47,494 nt of DNA, taken from assembly GCA_964405465.1 (NCBI GenBank), contig CAYONZ010000027.1, positions 1 to 47,494 on the forward strand, in the 5' to 3' direction. Made by a program: the position numbers and the translations under genes. This DNA comes from CAYONZ01 sp964405465. Its GTDB lineage: Bacteria; Bdellovibrionota; Bdellovibrionia; Bdellovibrionales; JAMPXM01. The notes below the pieces were generated by a model, which had not been told where the DNA came from, searched no databases, and saw only the letters and a program-made list of their open reading frames with translations. Positions 16,626-26,513 of this stretch are shown in pieces (within the stretch, counting starts at the first letter, position 1; each line of letters opens with the position of its first letter).

Positions 16626-18469
16626 CGATTTACCTCTCCCACTTTTTTGAAATCACCAGCTTTTATATCTAGCGTACCTGGTGTCCCACGAAGTTTCATC
16701 TCGTTTGTGATTTTGACTTTCACAAAACTGGCCCAGTACTGCGTTTGCGTCGCACCGGTGTTCTTGGGCACTGTACGATAGTAGAGTAAAATCACATTTT
16801 CATTTTCACCATGCTGCAACTCCAAAGGCCCATTCAACATCGCTTTAGTTTGAATCAACGGCAGATTATCGAAAGTGATTTTATACGATCCATCCGCACA
16901 AGACGAAGAGACAGGGTCAAAATGAGTTTGCAAAGAAACCAAGTCTCCTGCATTGAGCACGACTTTTTCTTGTTCTGCTGGGTCTGTCCCTCGGGCGATC
17001 TCTGCTTGGTTAGATACGCCATCGTTATCGGTATCATTGATGGAGTCAGCCACCGTTGGATTCGTTTTAAAAATCAATTCAAGGTAATCAGGAATACCAT
17101 CATGGTCCGAATCAATTGCAGTGGAAAAAGAATCAAAGGCCTCACTGATTCCTAGTGCTTTGGCATCACACTCGTTAAGGCCGAGAAGATTGAAACTAAA
17201 GGCCGAACAGAAGCTCTTTGAACGCAACATCTGACAGGCATTCGCACCACCCAAGCGATCACAAAGAGAATCTAACGTGTCGGCAAAGGTTCTCGGATTC
17301 AAAGGATCAAAACCCTTACGAAGCTCTTCTTCATCCGTCAGACCATCACCATCAGTATCTACCACCAATTGCCCCTGGCGCAGCCGAGCGTTGAGGTTCA
17401 CCGCCATCAATGTGTCTTTCTCCCACTCTTTATCGACTGAAAAATTCGCCAGCCCACATAGTTTGTTTTTAAGATCACTGACCTGATCCAGCAACACGAC
17501 ACCTTGGGCGCTTCCCTCAGTTGCAATGGCCCCTAATACTTTTTTAGCATCATCGACCTCAGTTCCCGCCAGAAGATCTTTGCCATAGAATATGGGTTGA
17601 ACCCTTAAGTTCGCGTTCGCCGAATAAACATCGATCATCGATTGACTGATCATGCCGGACACGGCCGTAATATAACAGGCAATTTGATCACTCGCCGCAA
17701 CCTTACTGCAGTCGGATAGTTTACTTTCGGGCTTACCATCTGTTAGAAAAAATGCCGTATAACTGACCGCCCGCTTCGCTGCAGACACCACCTTCAGATC
17801 CGCAGTCAGAGCATCAGACAAACATTTAGTCGCCGCAGGATAATTTGTTCCACCCATAATCGATTTCGTCACCAGGTCTGACGTCGCGCTCACATATTTT
17901 CCACCCGGATAAACATGTGGCTTTACATAGCCCATTTCAGTGGTTTGCAGGTTACGCAAATTCTGCAATTTAGCCAGGGCCATAGTGCTATCATTAAACG
18001 AAGTTGTGCATTGGAAGGTACTACCAACAGGTTCTCCAGCCAACTCACTAAATGGGATAAACAGATACTCAGTATCTGGCCCTGAACCACATCCTTTAAT
18101 GAAATCTTCGATGGCATCAAAGCGTTTGCCTTCTCGGTCACTACCAATTTCTTCAAGATAGACAACCTTGGTGTCGACGCCATTCACTTTTTCAATACGA
18201 TCAAGTCGCTTGGCAATATTGGATTTACTCATATCCATAATGAAAATAAATTTTCGCGTGACCGATTGCTGAGCTCCCTGTGTGACCTGTTTGCAAATTT
18301 CGCCTTTGCCTGCGGTCGTGAGTTTATAGTCTTGAACTTCAAGCGCAACTTTCGAGCAGTTTTGAAACGAAAAAAGCAAAAAGAAAACTGCAAACGAAAA
18401 AAGCATGATTGCTTTTTTGCTCTTCAAATTTTGCCACCCCATCCAGTTCCTATTCATCAATGCCTTCAT
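16622..18469 (-). CDS. Exported von Willebrand A protein with TSP3-like calcium repeats
   Basis: This 615-residue protein has an N-terminal hydrophobic helix ending FSFQNCS (Cys38), then a VWA domain with the MIDAS motif DMSKS (Asp79). The C-terminal half has acidic calcium-binding repeats: DTDGDGLTDEEEL, DSDHDGIPDYLEL and DTDNDGVSNQAEI. VWA domains bind ligands through a metal ion, and such repeats stiffen surface proteins with calcium. It is a paralogue of the gene directly upstream, 3 bases away. I infer an envelope-anchored adhesin or matrix component; whether Cys38 is lipidated is uncertain. Confidence 0.85.
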   Translation of the reverse strand: MKALMNRNWMGWQNLKSKKAIMLFSFAVFFLLFSFQNCSKVALEVQDYKLTTAGKGEICKQVTQGAQQSVTRKFIFIMDMSKSNIAKRLDRIEKVNGVDTKVVYLEEIGSDREGKRFDAIEDFIKGCGSGPDTEYLFIPFSELAGEPVGSTFQCTTSFNDSTMALAKLQNLRNLQTTEMGYVKPHVYPGGKYVSATSDLVTKSIMGGTNYPAATKCLSDALTADLKVVSAAKRAVSYTAFFLTDGKPESKLSDCSKVAASDQIACYITAVSGMISQSMIDVYSANANLRVQPIFYGKDLLAGTEVDDAKKVLGAIATEGSAQGVVLLDQVSDLKNKLCGLANFSVDKEWEKDTLMAVNLNARLRQGQLVVDTDGDGLTDEEELRKGFDPLNPRTFADTLDSLCDRLGGANACQMLRSKSFCSAFSFNLLGLNECDAKALGISEAFDSFSTAIDSDHDGIPDYLELIFKTNPTVADSINDTDNDGVSNQAEIARGTDPAEQEKVVLNAGDLVSLQTHFDPVSSSCADGSYKITFDNLPLIQTKAMLNGPLELQHGENENVILLYYRTVPKNTGATQTQYWASFVKVKITNEMKLRGTPGTLDIKAGDFKKVGEVNR

Positions 18470-18472
18470 CTC

Positions 18473-20635
18473 TTACGGTTTGTTAAAATCTAGTGCACGA
18501 ATTCTTTGAATCTTGGAAAGATCAACATCATGACCTTGCATCACCAATTCACCGTGACCCATTGGGGCCTCATAGACCTCTGTAGAAATAGACCAAAATG
18601 CACGGTCTGGTTGATCCGACTGAATCCCTCGCGCTATAAAAAGTAGCTTATTTTTACCAGGCTCAATTCCACCACCCAGCAAACGGTGCGAAGCTGGAAT
18701 TTCATTCGCCTTATTTTTTCTCTTGGAAAAGTACATGGCACCCTGATCGCTTGCTCCTGATGTGCCAATCAATGGCGCCGAACGCAAATGCACCACGAAT
18801 TTTTCGAACTGGGTCAGCGACGCCCCTGACTGATTGAGCACGAAACCCTTGAAGTCCGAAAAGAACTCAATCTTCAAATTATTTTGAACACGTGCCGGTG
18901 AAACCCAACTTGGTAAGCCCATTGCAAATTGTGAAAGGTTCGAAACGCCATCAGAGTTGGCATCATTTTGTGAGTCATCCACCAGAGGCTGCAAATCAAA
19001 AAGCACTTCTAAGCTATCAGGAACGGAGTCTCCATCGGTGTCGAAATCCAAGTCTGAAGTGCCTAAAATTTTCTCCTCACATTCATTTAATCCATCACCA
19101 TCAATGTCGACTGTTGGGTCACACTCAAGTGCCGACTTCGCCGCCTGACAAGCGCTGTGATAGGCTGGCTGCACCGAGATTTTATCAAGGCATACCCCAT
19201 CTGTCCGAATCGAATGCGGATCCGTTCCAAATCGCGCTTCGTCTTCATCCGAAAGCCCGTCTCCATCTGAATCGGCAACCAATTGACCTGTAGAATTAAA
19301 GCGTGCATTTAAATTAATCACATAGAGATTCGTCATCTTGTAAGACACCAATCCAGAACTGGCTCCTGGCAGGTCAAATGGCATATCCTGACTTGGATCA
19401 GACGGATCGAAATTTTTATCTAGAGTTTTTAATGAATACATATTGAAATCAGCCTCGTTGCTCTTACTAGCTAAAGACAGAAGCCAATTTACACTTTCAG
19501 TTCGGGAACTCGCAGGCACATTGTCCTCTGGGGGCATCACACCCAAAATTTGGATCTGTGCTTCGGGATATAGTCTATTCAATCCATGAAAGCGACGAAG
19601 CCCATCGACAATCACCGACGGCTCATTGATCTCATGTGGCCCCCAACTCAGCCGCATATCCTCGCCAAGTTTCACACAATCTGCATCACGAGGATCAGCT
19701 CCCTGTGCAGGACGTGCCGCCAGATCCCCAGATGTACAATTCTTTGTACCCCAACCATTTCGAGAGGCATAAATATTGAATCTTTGAAAAGTGTTTTCGA
19801 TATACTGGCGAATCGGAGTCGCAACGCCATCACTGAACATCACCAAAGCAAAGATGGCCGAATGCAATTGACCCGTCACCTGCAGATTCTTCATCTCTTC
19901 AGAGATGAGAGTAAAGATCTTGTCAATGCCGATTCCGGGCACAGAAGTACCCATTAAAAATTTTTGCCAGTCTTTGCCACTCAACACGACCTCTGCATCA
20001 TGAATGGCCTTTAGATATGACAAATAGACTTTCGCATCTGCCACTGACAAAAACTTGGTCCACTCTTTTTCAGATTTTCCAGAGAGTTCCTTGATGCGAA
20101 CATCACGATCGACGTCTTTCTGGCCTCCCGAAAATGGCACCAATAAAATCTTTGTGTCTGCCAGAGCCTCTGGTGTGGATGTGCGTTCAAGATCCTCAAG
20201 CCAGCGTCGAACCATTTGCAATCGCACACCCTTCACATCAGCTCCAGGGTATGTGGTCATACCAACACCTGAATTTCCGGTGATCGTAAACCGTGCGCTA
20301 CTCGGCAAACACTCCTTATCAAAAAACTCTGTCGCTGGAATTCGGTTTTGATCGGCATCGTAGGCACAAGGACCCTTGATCATCGAGTGAGACATGTCCA
20401 CTAAAAAAGAATACCTTCGCAAGGTTGATTGAAATGAAGAACTCTGCATATCAAGCTGTCCAGAACCCACCGAAAGTACCGAGTGAAGTGGCATTCCCTG
20501 CAGACCGACACGCGAACAATTATTAAACGAAACACTCAGGATCACTAAAGTAAAGATGATAAGCGCAAGCGGACGCGAAAGAACTTTTAGCCCCTCGCGA
20601 ATATTTTTGACTAAAGTAGCATTCCTCTTATTCAC
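18473..20635 (-). CDS. Exported von Willebrand A protein with TSP3-like calcium repeats (paralogue)
   Basis: This 720-residue protein begins with a basic n-region and a membrane helix ending SVSFNNCS (Cys40). The VWA domain follows with MIDAS DMSHS (Asp80). The acidic repeats DSDGDGLSDEDEA, DIDGDGLNECEEK, DTDGDSVPDSLEV and DANSDGVSN lie in the second half, then a beta domain of about 150 residues. The layout matches the next gene, so the pair arose by duplication. It is the first gene of the operon 20635 to 15924. Likely located in the periplasm or outer envelope. Confidence 0.85.
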   Translation of the reverse strand: MNKRNATLVKNIREGLKVLSRPLALIIFTLVILSVSFNNCSRVGLQGMPLHSVLSVGSGQLDMQSSSFQSTLRRYSFLVDMSHSMIKGPCAYDADQNRIPATEFFDKECLPSSARFTITGNSGVGMTTYPGADVKGVRLQMVRRWLEDLERTSTPEALADTKILLVPFSGGQKDVDRDVRIKELSGKSEKEWTKFLSVADAKVYLSYLKAIHDAEVVLSGKDWQKFLMGTSVPGIGIDKIFTLISEEMKNLQVTGQLHSAIFALVMFSDGVATPIRQYIENTFQRFNIYASRNGWGTKNCTSGDLAARPAQGADPRDADCVKLGEDMRLSWGPHEINEPSVIVDGLRRFHGLNRLYPEAQIQILGVMPPEDNVPASSRTESVNWLLSLASKSNEADFNMYSLKTLDKNFDPSDPSQDMPFDLPGASSGLVSYKMTNLYVINLNARFNSTGQLVADSDGDGLSDEDEARFGTDPHSIRTDGVCLDKISVQPAYHSACQAAKSALECDPTVDIDGDGLNECEEKILGTSDLDFDTDGDSVPDSLEVLFDLQPLVDDSQNDANSDGVSNLSQFAMGLPSWVSPARVQNNLKIEFFSDFKGFVLNQSGASLTQFEKFVVHLRSAPLIGTSGASDQGAMYFSKRKNKANEIPASHRLLGGGIEPGKNKLLFIARGIQSDQPDRAFWSISTEVYEAPMGHGELVMQGHDVDLSKIQRIRALDFNKP

Positions 20636-21201
20636 CGCACCCTCATGATCTCACAATTCAAATTCTCGCCGCACACTCACCACTGGTTCACATCACTGGA
20701 AAATCGAGATCACGTACCGCCTATGGCCCAGATCAAGCCATGTTTTAGTCTCTTCTTTATCGGTGTAAATTAGCCTCACCTTGAGAAAACTCTCGACCAC
20801 CAACCGATTTTGGCAAGCCGTCTCAAACTGAGAAGGGTTCTGCGATTAATGCGATTTCCAAGAACACGAAGATTTTTTGCTGGACAAACCATTTTTCGCG
20901 TCATCTAGCCCTGAGAAGACCATAATATTTATTGGCCTTAAAACTCGATTGCCTTAGAGAGATCACTTGTTTATTATTTCGTTGAATTCAGAATTGATTT
21001 CCCAAAAGGGTTCATTGGTGAATTCAAAAAATGCAGATTTGAATTGACTTAAAATCGGCAAATTTCCTCTGTATTTTTCTATGCAGTTTTCTCGGTAATT
21101 TTCGCTGGAATTTTTTGGTGTTTGCACCGTATATTCACTGTAGTCAAGGTCCTCAATCGCATCAGCGTTTGAGCCACGGCACTCGAGCTAAGGAGAACGT
21201 A
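20636..21201. other. 566-base divergent intergenic region
   Basis: This region separates the VWA operon (leftward) from the fumarase gene (rightward). No gene is supported. It carries a possible fumarase promoter (20949-20977) and two GAATTC-containing TGAATTCA palindromes near 20983 and 21019. Otherwise I see AT-rich sequence without clear structure. Confidence 0.5.
20949..20977 (+). promoter_or_regulatory. Possible sigma-70 promoter for fumarase
   Basis: TTGCCT, a 17-base spacer and TATTAT resemble the -35 and -10 consensus (4/6 and 5/6). It would give a leader of about 215 bases before the fumarase ATG. Confidence 0.33.
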
Positions 21202-22824
21202 ATGTCTGAGTTTAAATATTATCCACTCTACGAAAAACAAATGGATCAAACCGAATACCGAAAGTTGAGTTCCGATTATGTTAAGCTCGAAAAACTCGGA
21301 AACCGAGAAATTCTAAATATTGAACCCGAGGCGCTCACTCTTTTAGCTGAGCATGCATTCAATGATGTTTCACATCTTCTTCGCTCCGCACATCTCGAAA
21401 AATTACATTCGATTCTTGAAGACCAAGAATCATCTGACAATGACCGTTTTGTTGCATTAGATCTTCTACGAAACGCCGTGATCGCAGCCGAAATGGAATT
21501 CCCCTCATGCCAAGACACCGGAACCGCCATTGCCATTGGTAAAAAAGGCGAGTCCGTGTATACCGGCGTCGACGACAAAGAGATGATTTCAAGAGGAGTC
21601 TTTAACACCTACATGAACAAGAACCTGCGTTTTTCGCAAATGGCCCCTCTCGATTTTTATACAGAAAAGAACACCGGCACAAACTTACCAGCGCAAATTG
21701 ATATTTATGCTGAAAAAGGAAATGAGTATCATTTTTTATTTCTGGCGAAGGGTGGCGGCAGTGCAAACAAATCTTATTTATATCAAAAAACCAAAGCGGT
21801 ACTCAATCCAGAAGGCTTTGAAAAATTTGTTCGCGAAGCACTGATGTCGTTGGGCACAGCTGCCTGCCCTCCCTATCATTTAGCCTTGGTCGTTGGCGGT
21901 ACCTCGGCCGAAGAAAATATCAAAATGGTCAAATACGCTTCAGCGGGTTATCTTGATCATTTGCCAACTTCAGGAAATGAAGGCGGCCGAGCTTTTCGCG
22001 ATCTTGCCATGGAAAAACAAGTTGAAAAATGGGCACGCGAAACTAAAATTGGCGCACAGTTCGGTGGCAAATATTTTCTGCATGATGCCCGCGTGATCCG
22101 CCTTCCAAGACATGGCGCGAGTTGCCCGGTAGGAATTGGGGTCAGCTGTTCTGCAGACCGCAACATCAAAGGCAAGATCACTAAAGAGGGTATTTTTCTT
22201 GAGCAACTTGAAGCCAACCCCGCAAGATTTCTTCCCACTGATCACCAAGATGCCACCGCTCCTGTTCTAAACATTGATCTCAACAAACCAATAAAAGAAA
22301 CACTTGAATTACTCGGCAAACAAAAAGTTGCAACCCGAGTTATGCTCAACGGGCCCATGATCGTGGCTCGCGATATTGCACACTCCAAGCTCAAAGAAAA
22401 ACTCGATCGTGGCGAAGCTTTGCCTGAATATTTCAAGCAGTATGCGGTCTATTATGCCGGCCCTGCTAAAACACCGAAAGGTCACCCTTCTGGATCTTTC
22501 GGCCCTACCACCAGTGAACGCATGGATCCTTACGTTGGCCTTTTTCAAGAAAAAGGAGCCTCAATGGTCATGCTTGGCAAAGGAAATCGCAGTGCCAATG
22601 TCACCGAGGCTTGTCATAAACATGGAGGATTTTATCTCGGCTCGATCGGCGGCCCAGCGGCTCGTCTTGGAAAGGAATGTATCACAAAAGTCGAAGTTCT
22701 CGATTTTGCAGAGCTTGGAATGGAAGCCGTCTGGAAAATAGAGGTCAAAGACTTTCCTGCGTTTATCATCATCGACAATAAAGGAAATGATTTCTTCAAG
22801 ACTCTGATCTCCAAGCTAAAATGA
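21202..22824 (+). CDS. fum: Class I (iron-sulfur) fumarate hydratase
   Basis: The start is ATG 21202 with AAGGAG upstream; upstream frame sequence lacks a site. The 540-residue protein is a full-length class I fumarase (FumA/FumB type), interconverting fumarate and L-malate in the TCA cycle with an oxygen-sensitive [4Fe-4S] cluster. The three likely cluster Cys are visible: Cys103 (FPSCQDTGT), Cys222 (GTAACPPYH) and Cys316 (GVSCSADRN), matching E. coli FumA 105, 224 and 318. The C-terminal beta domain (GPTTSERMDPYV, then GKGNRSANV) is present. It is monocistronic and converges on the next gene. Confidence 0.96.
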   Translation: MSEFKYYPLYEKQMDQTEYRKLSSDYVKLEKLGNREILNIEPEALTLLAEHAFNDVSHLLRSAHLEKLHSILEDQESSDNDRFVALDLLRNAVIAAEMEFPSCQDTGTAIAIGKKGESVYTGVDDKEMISRGVFNTYMNKNLRFSQMAPLDFYTEKNTGTNLPAQIDIYAEKGNEYHFLFLAKGGGSANKSYLYQKTKAVLNPEGFEKFVREALMSLGTAACPPYHLALVVGGTSAEENIKMVKYASAGYLDHLPTSGNEGGRAFRDLAMEKQVEKWARETKIGAQFGGKYFLHDARVIRLPRHGASCPVGIGVSCSADRNIKGKITKEGIFLEQLEANPARFLPTDHQDATAPVLNIDLNKPIKETLELLGKQKVATRVMLNGPMIVARDIAHSKLKEKLDRGEALPEYFKQYAVYYAGPAKTPKGHPSGSFGPTTSERMDPYVGLFQEKGASMVMLGKGNRSANVTEACHKHGGFYLGSIGGPAARLGKECITKVEVLDFAELGMEAVWKIEVKDFPAFIIIDNKGNDFFKTLISKLK

Positions 22825-22839
22825 CAGATCGGTGAAAAA

Positions 22840-23370
22840 TTAGCGCAGGATTGGTGATAGCAAATCAACTCGCTTGAAGCGTGCTGTGATACTGGTTTTG
22901 TAAACAGCACTCCAGTCGACGTGATCTGAATACAGCAGCTCCCCTTCTGGCGTAATCTGCATCTGAAAGTCTTGGGCCCTGCCAAACTTATCCGTCAATG
23001 TCGTGTGAAGCGCACTCTCTGAAATCGAGCCAATCGCCCGACCGCTGTAAAACAAACGACCCTGCAAAATCGCCAAGGCTTCACTTGCTTTATTTGAAAT
23101 TCGAACCGCTCCACAATCAAAACGACTCATCAAGGTTTGAAATTCAGTGGGTGTGTGTCGAATTTGAATAAGCATAGAATGACAGGCTTGTGGCTTATTT
23201 GTTTGATCTCGCATTTCGCCTTCACCAGCCCAAGCCCCAGAAAACCCATAGACCGATGACACGTCTGCGGTGGCCGCGCGAGCTTGCGCAACAAAGACCG
23301 CCACAGAGAGCCCAAGTGTCACGACAAGAGCTCCCCAAATCACCTCTCTACTCAAAACAAACCTTCTCAT
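22840..23370 (-). CDS. Exported protein of unknown function, coupled to tgt
   Basis: The start is ATG 23370, which overlaps the tgt stop as ATGA, so translation is likely coupled; a longer frame from 23424 would run into tgt. The 176-residue product has a signal peptide (core WGALVVTLGLSVAVFV, cleavage likely after ARA). The mature part begins SVYGFSGAWAGEGEM and looks like a beta-rich lipocalin-type or heme-binding-like sheet (GxWxGEG, later GRLFYSGRAIG). No family is recognised. Its place behind queA-tgt may reflect only shared transcription. Confidence 0.72.
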   Translation of the reverse strand: MRRFVLSREVIWGALVVTLGLSVAVFVAQARAATADVSSVYGFSGAWAGEGEMRDQTNKPQACHSMLIQIRHTPTEFQTLMSRFDCGAVRISNKASEALAILQGRLFYSGRAIGSISESALHTTLTDKFGRAQDFQMQITPEGELLYSDHVDWSAVYKTSITARFKRVDLLSPILR

Positions 23371-24491
23371 GTTTCGCTCTTTTTCATGAATCTTGAAATA
23401 CAAAAATCTCGAAACTCCGACCACCTTCCCTCGCGAATCGCAGCACGTGATCGAGTCATCAATGTAAAATAGAAGTGCAAATTATGCAGACTATTCAAGC
23501 GTGAGGAAAGAATCTCACCACTCAAAAACAAATGCCGCAAATAGGCCTTAGAATAGTTCTTACAGGTGTAGCAATCACACTCAGGATCTAGAGGTGAAGG
23601 ATCTTCTTTATACTCGGCACGCTTGATACTGACCTTGCCTTGCCAAGTAAAAATAGTTCCATTGCGCGCCACCCGCGTTGGCAAAACGCAATCAAACATA
23701 TCAATTCCTGAATCAACCGCCAAAATCAGATCCAACGGAGTACCTACACCCATCAGGTAGCGAGGTTTATGCTTAGGTAGCTGAGGTGCAACTTGTTTGA
23801 CGAGCTTATGCATCAACTCAATGGGCTCGCCGACACTCAATCCTCCTAAGGCGTACCCTGGTAAATCAACGCTGGTAATCTGCTCCAGACTTCGCATGCG
23901 AAGATCGAGATCAAGACCGCCTTGAACAATTCCGAACAACAGACTTTCTTTTCGTGTCATGGCCTTTTTACTGCGTTCAAGCCAGCGCAAAGTGAGCTCC
24001 ATTGACTCGATCGCCTGCTCCCTCGTCGCCGGATATGGGAGACACTCATCAAAGGCCATGATGATATCTGACCCGAGATCCATTTGAATCTCCATACTTT
24101 TTTCGGGACTGATGAAATACTTTGTCCCATCTATATGTGATCGAAACTCAACTCCTTCCTCAGAGAGTTTGCGGAGCTGAGAGAGTGAGAAAACCTGAAA
24201 GCCCCCACTGTCCGTAAGAATTGGCCCATGCCAGTTCATGAACTTATGAAGTCCACCAAGTTTTGCTATGGTTTTTTCTCCAGGCCGAAGATGCAGATGA
24301 TAGGTATTTCCTAAAACGACCTGAGCACCATTGTCTTTCAGCTCTTCTGGCGTCATAGCTTTAACAGTGGCTTTCGTTCCCACGGCCATAAACACTGGAG
24401 TTTCAATCACACCGTGTGCCGTGGTGAGGCGAGCCTGCCTCGCATCGCCTGCTTCGCTGACGACTTCAAAATGACCTATTTTTTGTTCCAT
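23367..24491 (-). CDS. tgt: tRNA-guanine transglycosylase
   Basis: This 374-residue enzyme swaps guanine 34 of tRNAs with GUN anticodons for preQ1 on the way to queuosine. The signatures DSGGFQVFSL, GGLSVGE, MFDCVLPTRVARNG (catalytic Asp) and the zinc ligands CDCYTC near the C-terminus are all present. The ATG lies inside the queA 3' end (16-base overlap), GGAG is 10 bases upstream, and queA-tgt is the common operon order. Length is normal. Confidence 0.97.
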   Translation of the reverse strand: MEQKIGHFEVVSEAGDARQARLTTAHGVIETPVFMAVGTKATVKAMTPEELKDNGAQVVLGNTYHLHLRPGEKTIAKLGGLHKFMNWHGPILTDSGGFQVFSLSQLRKLSEEGVEFRSHIDGTKYFISPEKSMEIQMDLGSDIIMAFDECLPYPATREQAIESMELTLRWLERSKKAMTRKESLLFGIVQGGLDLDLRMRSLEQITSVDLPGYALGGLSVGEPIELMHKLVKQVAPQLPKHKPRYLMGVGTPLDLILAVDSGIDMFDCVLPTRVARNGTIFTWQGKVSIKRAEYKEDPSPLDPECDCYTCKNYSKAYLRHLFLSGEILSSRLNSLHNLHFYFTLMTRSRAAIREGRWSEFRDFCISRFMKKSET

Positions 24492-25303
24492 ACACTTAAA
24501 TCTCCATAGCTAAATAGCCGAAATTTTTTTTCAATCGCCCANNNNNNNNNNNNNNNNNNNNNNNNNNNNNNNNNNNNNNNNNNNNNNNNNNNNNNNNNNN
24601 NNNNNNNNNNNNNNNNNNNNNNNNNNNNNNNNNNNNNNNNNAAAAATGTTCCCAACCCCACATGCAAGGTGATCGTTAAAACCTGAACACCTCGGTTACG
24701 CAATTTCTCGAGATGCTCAGCCGAAAAATGAAGGCTCGCTGTCGGAGCTGCCAAGCTACCTGGTTGCTCTGCCCAAACCGTCTGATACTGCAAATCATCC
24801 AATTGACGATTGTGTCTTTCACCGCGTGCTTTTTGAATATACGGGGGAAGCGGCATTTCTCCATGCTTTTCAAAGTAGGAATCAGACAACTCCACCTGTT
24901 GATTTCCACGAAAAGCCCGCACAATTTGCGGTCGCCCTCGCTTTACAATCTCCAGTTCGATTCCCTCTGGCAGAGTCTCACGAGTGTTCCGCTTCCATCG
25001 AGATGATGGGCACAAAACCTCCCAATCCAATTTGCTTGTGCCGTCACTCATCCCATCGCCAACGGGTTTAAGAAATAGAATTTCAAGACCGCTTGAGGTG
25101 AACACACGACGTTTTAAAACTTTGGTATTATTCAAAACCAAAACATCCCCGGCTTCGAACTGATTGATCAATTGATCAATTGTCATCTCCGACAATTCGC
25201 AAGAAACTGGGCCAGGTTTAGCCCAAAGAATACGTGAGAATGGCGCACGTTCCGTCGCTACCAAATCTTCTGGATATTCAAAATTAAGATCACTTTTCTG
25301 CAT
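24476..25303 (-). CDS. queA: S-adenosylmethionine:tRNA ribosyltransferase-isomerase QueA (interrupted by N gap)
   Basis: The start is ATG 25303 (MQKSDLNFEYPEDLVA); longer frames upstream lack family sequence. QueA makes epoxyqueuosine in tRNA. Conserved parts before the gap are LVLNNTKVLKRRV and the stretch ending HVGLGTF; after it comes AIEKKFRLFSYGDLSVW. Between GTF and the final block E. coli QueA has about 113 residues, while here only about 34 codons are available, nearly all N. So the true gap is probably about 330 bases, not 100, and the gene is likely intact in the organism. Full length should be about 350 residues. Confidence 0.92.
   Translation of the reverse strand: MQKSDLNFEYPEDLVATERAPFSRILWAKPGPVSCELSEMTIDQLINQFEAGDVLVLNNTKVLKRRVFTSSGLEILFLKPVGDGMSDGTSKLDWEVLCPSSRWKRNTRETLPEGIELEIVKRGRPQIVRAFRGNQQVELSDSYFEKHGEMPLPPYIQKARGERHNRQLDDLQYQTVWAEQPGSLAAPTASLHFSAEHLEKLRNRGVQVLTITLHVGLGTFXXXXXXXXXXXXXXXXXXXXXXXXXXXXXXXXXXWAIEKKFRLFSYGDLSVWNKK
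24542..24641. other. Assembly gap (100 N) within queA
   Basis: One hundred N form a placeholder gap. Comparison with QueA family length suggests that about 230-240 additional bases are missing. Confidence 0.95.
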
Positions 25304-25421
25304 GCGTTTCCAAAGGGACTGTGAATTGTTAAGGTGCTGATTGATAGCATAACGAGAAGAGGTGGTCCAGAACGTGTTTTCGATCTTTACAAACCATTGC
25401 CGCAGTTGAAAGACTATAAGG

Positions 25422-26513
25422 GTGAAAACAAATCTAGTATCTGAAGCAGCCTTGGAGCGAATCTTATCTCTCGCCATGACGGCCCCGAGTGGTGACAATT
25501 GCCAGCCTTGGGAGTTTCATTGGGATGGGCAGATTTTACGCATAAAACATCTCGAAGAGCTTGGCCGACACGGGCTCAATATGAACCATAACGCCAGCCA
25601 TATTGCCTTTGGATGCCTGGCTGAAATTGTAAAAATAGCAGCTAGCCACGAGGGATTGCAAACTAAGATTCACTTCTCTATCGCCTCCCCCTTCTGGCTT
25701 TCCATTGAGTTTGCCCCAGAGGGTACTCCTGATGGACTTTTTTCTTTTATTGAAAAACGTATGTGCGATCGTAGGCTATACAAAAAAGGTGATTTACCAA
25801 AAGAATGCCTTCAAGAAATCCAGCAGCAAACACGAGGAATATCGGGAGTTCACATCTATAAACAAGACCATGTCTCAGATAAATTTATGCAAGCACTGCA
25901 AAAAGGTGAAGAGTACGTTTGGGAACATCCCCCAATGATGGCCGATCTATTGAGCTGGATGCGCATGAGTGAAAAAGAAAAACACAGCACTCGAGATGGG
26001 CTTCCGTGGAGAAATCTTGGAGTTGATCCCATTGGCGCACTGATGCTGGGCTATCTTAAAAAACATCAATCCTTTATCACGGCGATGCGTACGCTTGGAT
26101 TTTACAAACAACTGCATTCGTTAATCAAAAAGCAAGTTCGCTCCAGTGCGTGTCTTTTGTGCTTTGCGGTCGAGGATGCTAGTTTTCGAGATATATCGGA
26201 TCGTTTTTTTTCTATCGGGCGCGTCTCGCTTCGAACTTGGCTGGTGTTAACCAAATACGGCTTCGCTGCTCAACCGATTACAGCCACAACATTTTTACCG
26301 TTTCAAGTTTACAACAAAATAAAAAACCCCGACGCAAAAAATGCTTTTCTCAATTTCTTTGAACAGACCTATGCACTCGCTAAAAGCGAATTCCGAATGC
26401 CAGATGAACATTCACCTGTGTGGGGATTTCGCGTAGGGCTCTCACCGCAGCTTCCAGAGAAAATGCAAACACTCCGACGTGATTTTCGAACTCAGCTTTT
26501 TATTGATAACTGA
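25422..26513 (+). CDS. Nitroreductase-family (Acg-like) protein
   Basis: The likely start is GTG 25422; the ribosome site is weak, and TTG 25452 or ATG 25476 are alternatives. The 363-residue protein begins with ILSLAMTAPSGDNCQPWEF, the FMN-contacting N-terminal motif of nitroreductase/Acg-type flavoproteins, and ends with a region (FGFRVG-like WGFRVGLSPQ) consistent with this fold. The substrate is unknown. It is divergent from queA and converges on the ROK gene, overlapping its 3' end by 22 bases. Confidence 0.77.
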   Translation: MKTNLVSEAALERILSLAMTAPSGDNCQPWEFHWDGQILRIKHLEELGRHGLNMNHNASHIAFGCLAEIVKIAASHEGLQTKIHFSIASPFWLSIEFAPEGTPDGLFSFIEKRMCDRRLYKKGDLPKECLQEIQQQTRGISGVHIYKQDHVSDKFMQALQKGEEYVWEHPPMMADLLSWMRMSEKEKHSTRDGLPWRNLGVDPIGALMLGYLKKHQSFITAMRTLGFYKQLHSLIKKQVRSSACLLCFAVEDASFRDISDRFFSIGRVSLRTWLVLTKYGFAAQPITATTFLPFQVYNKIKNPDAKNAFLNFFEQTYALAKSEFRMPDEHSPVWGFRVGLSPQLPEKMQTLRRDFRTQLFIDN

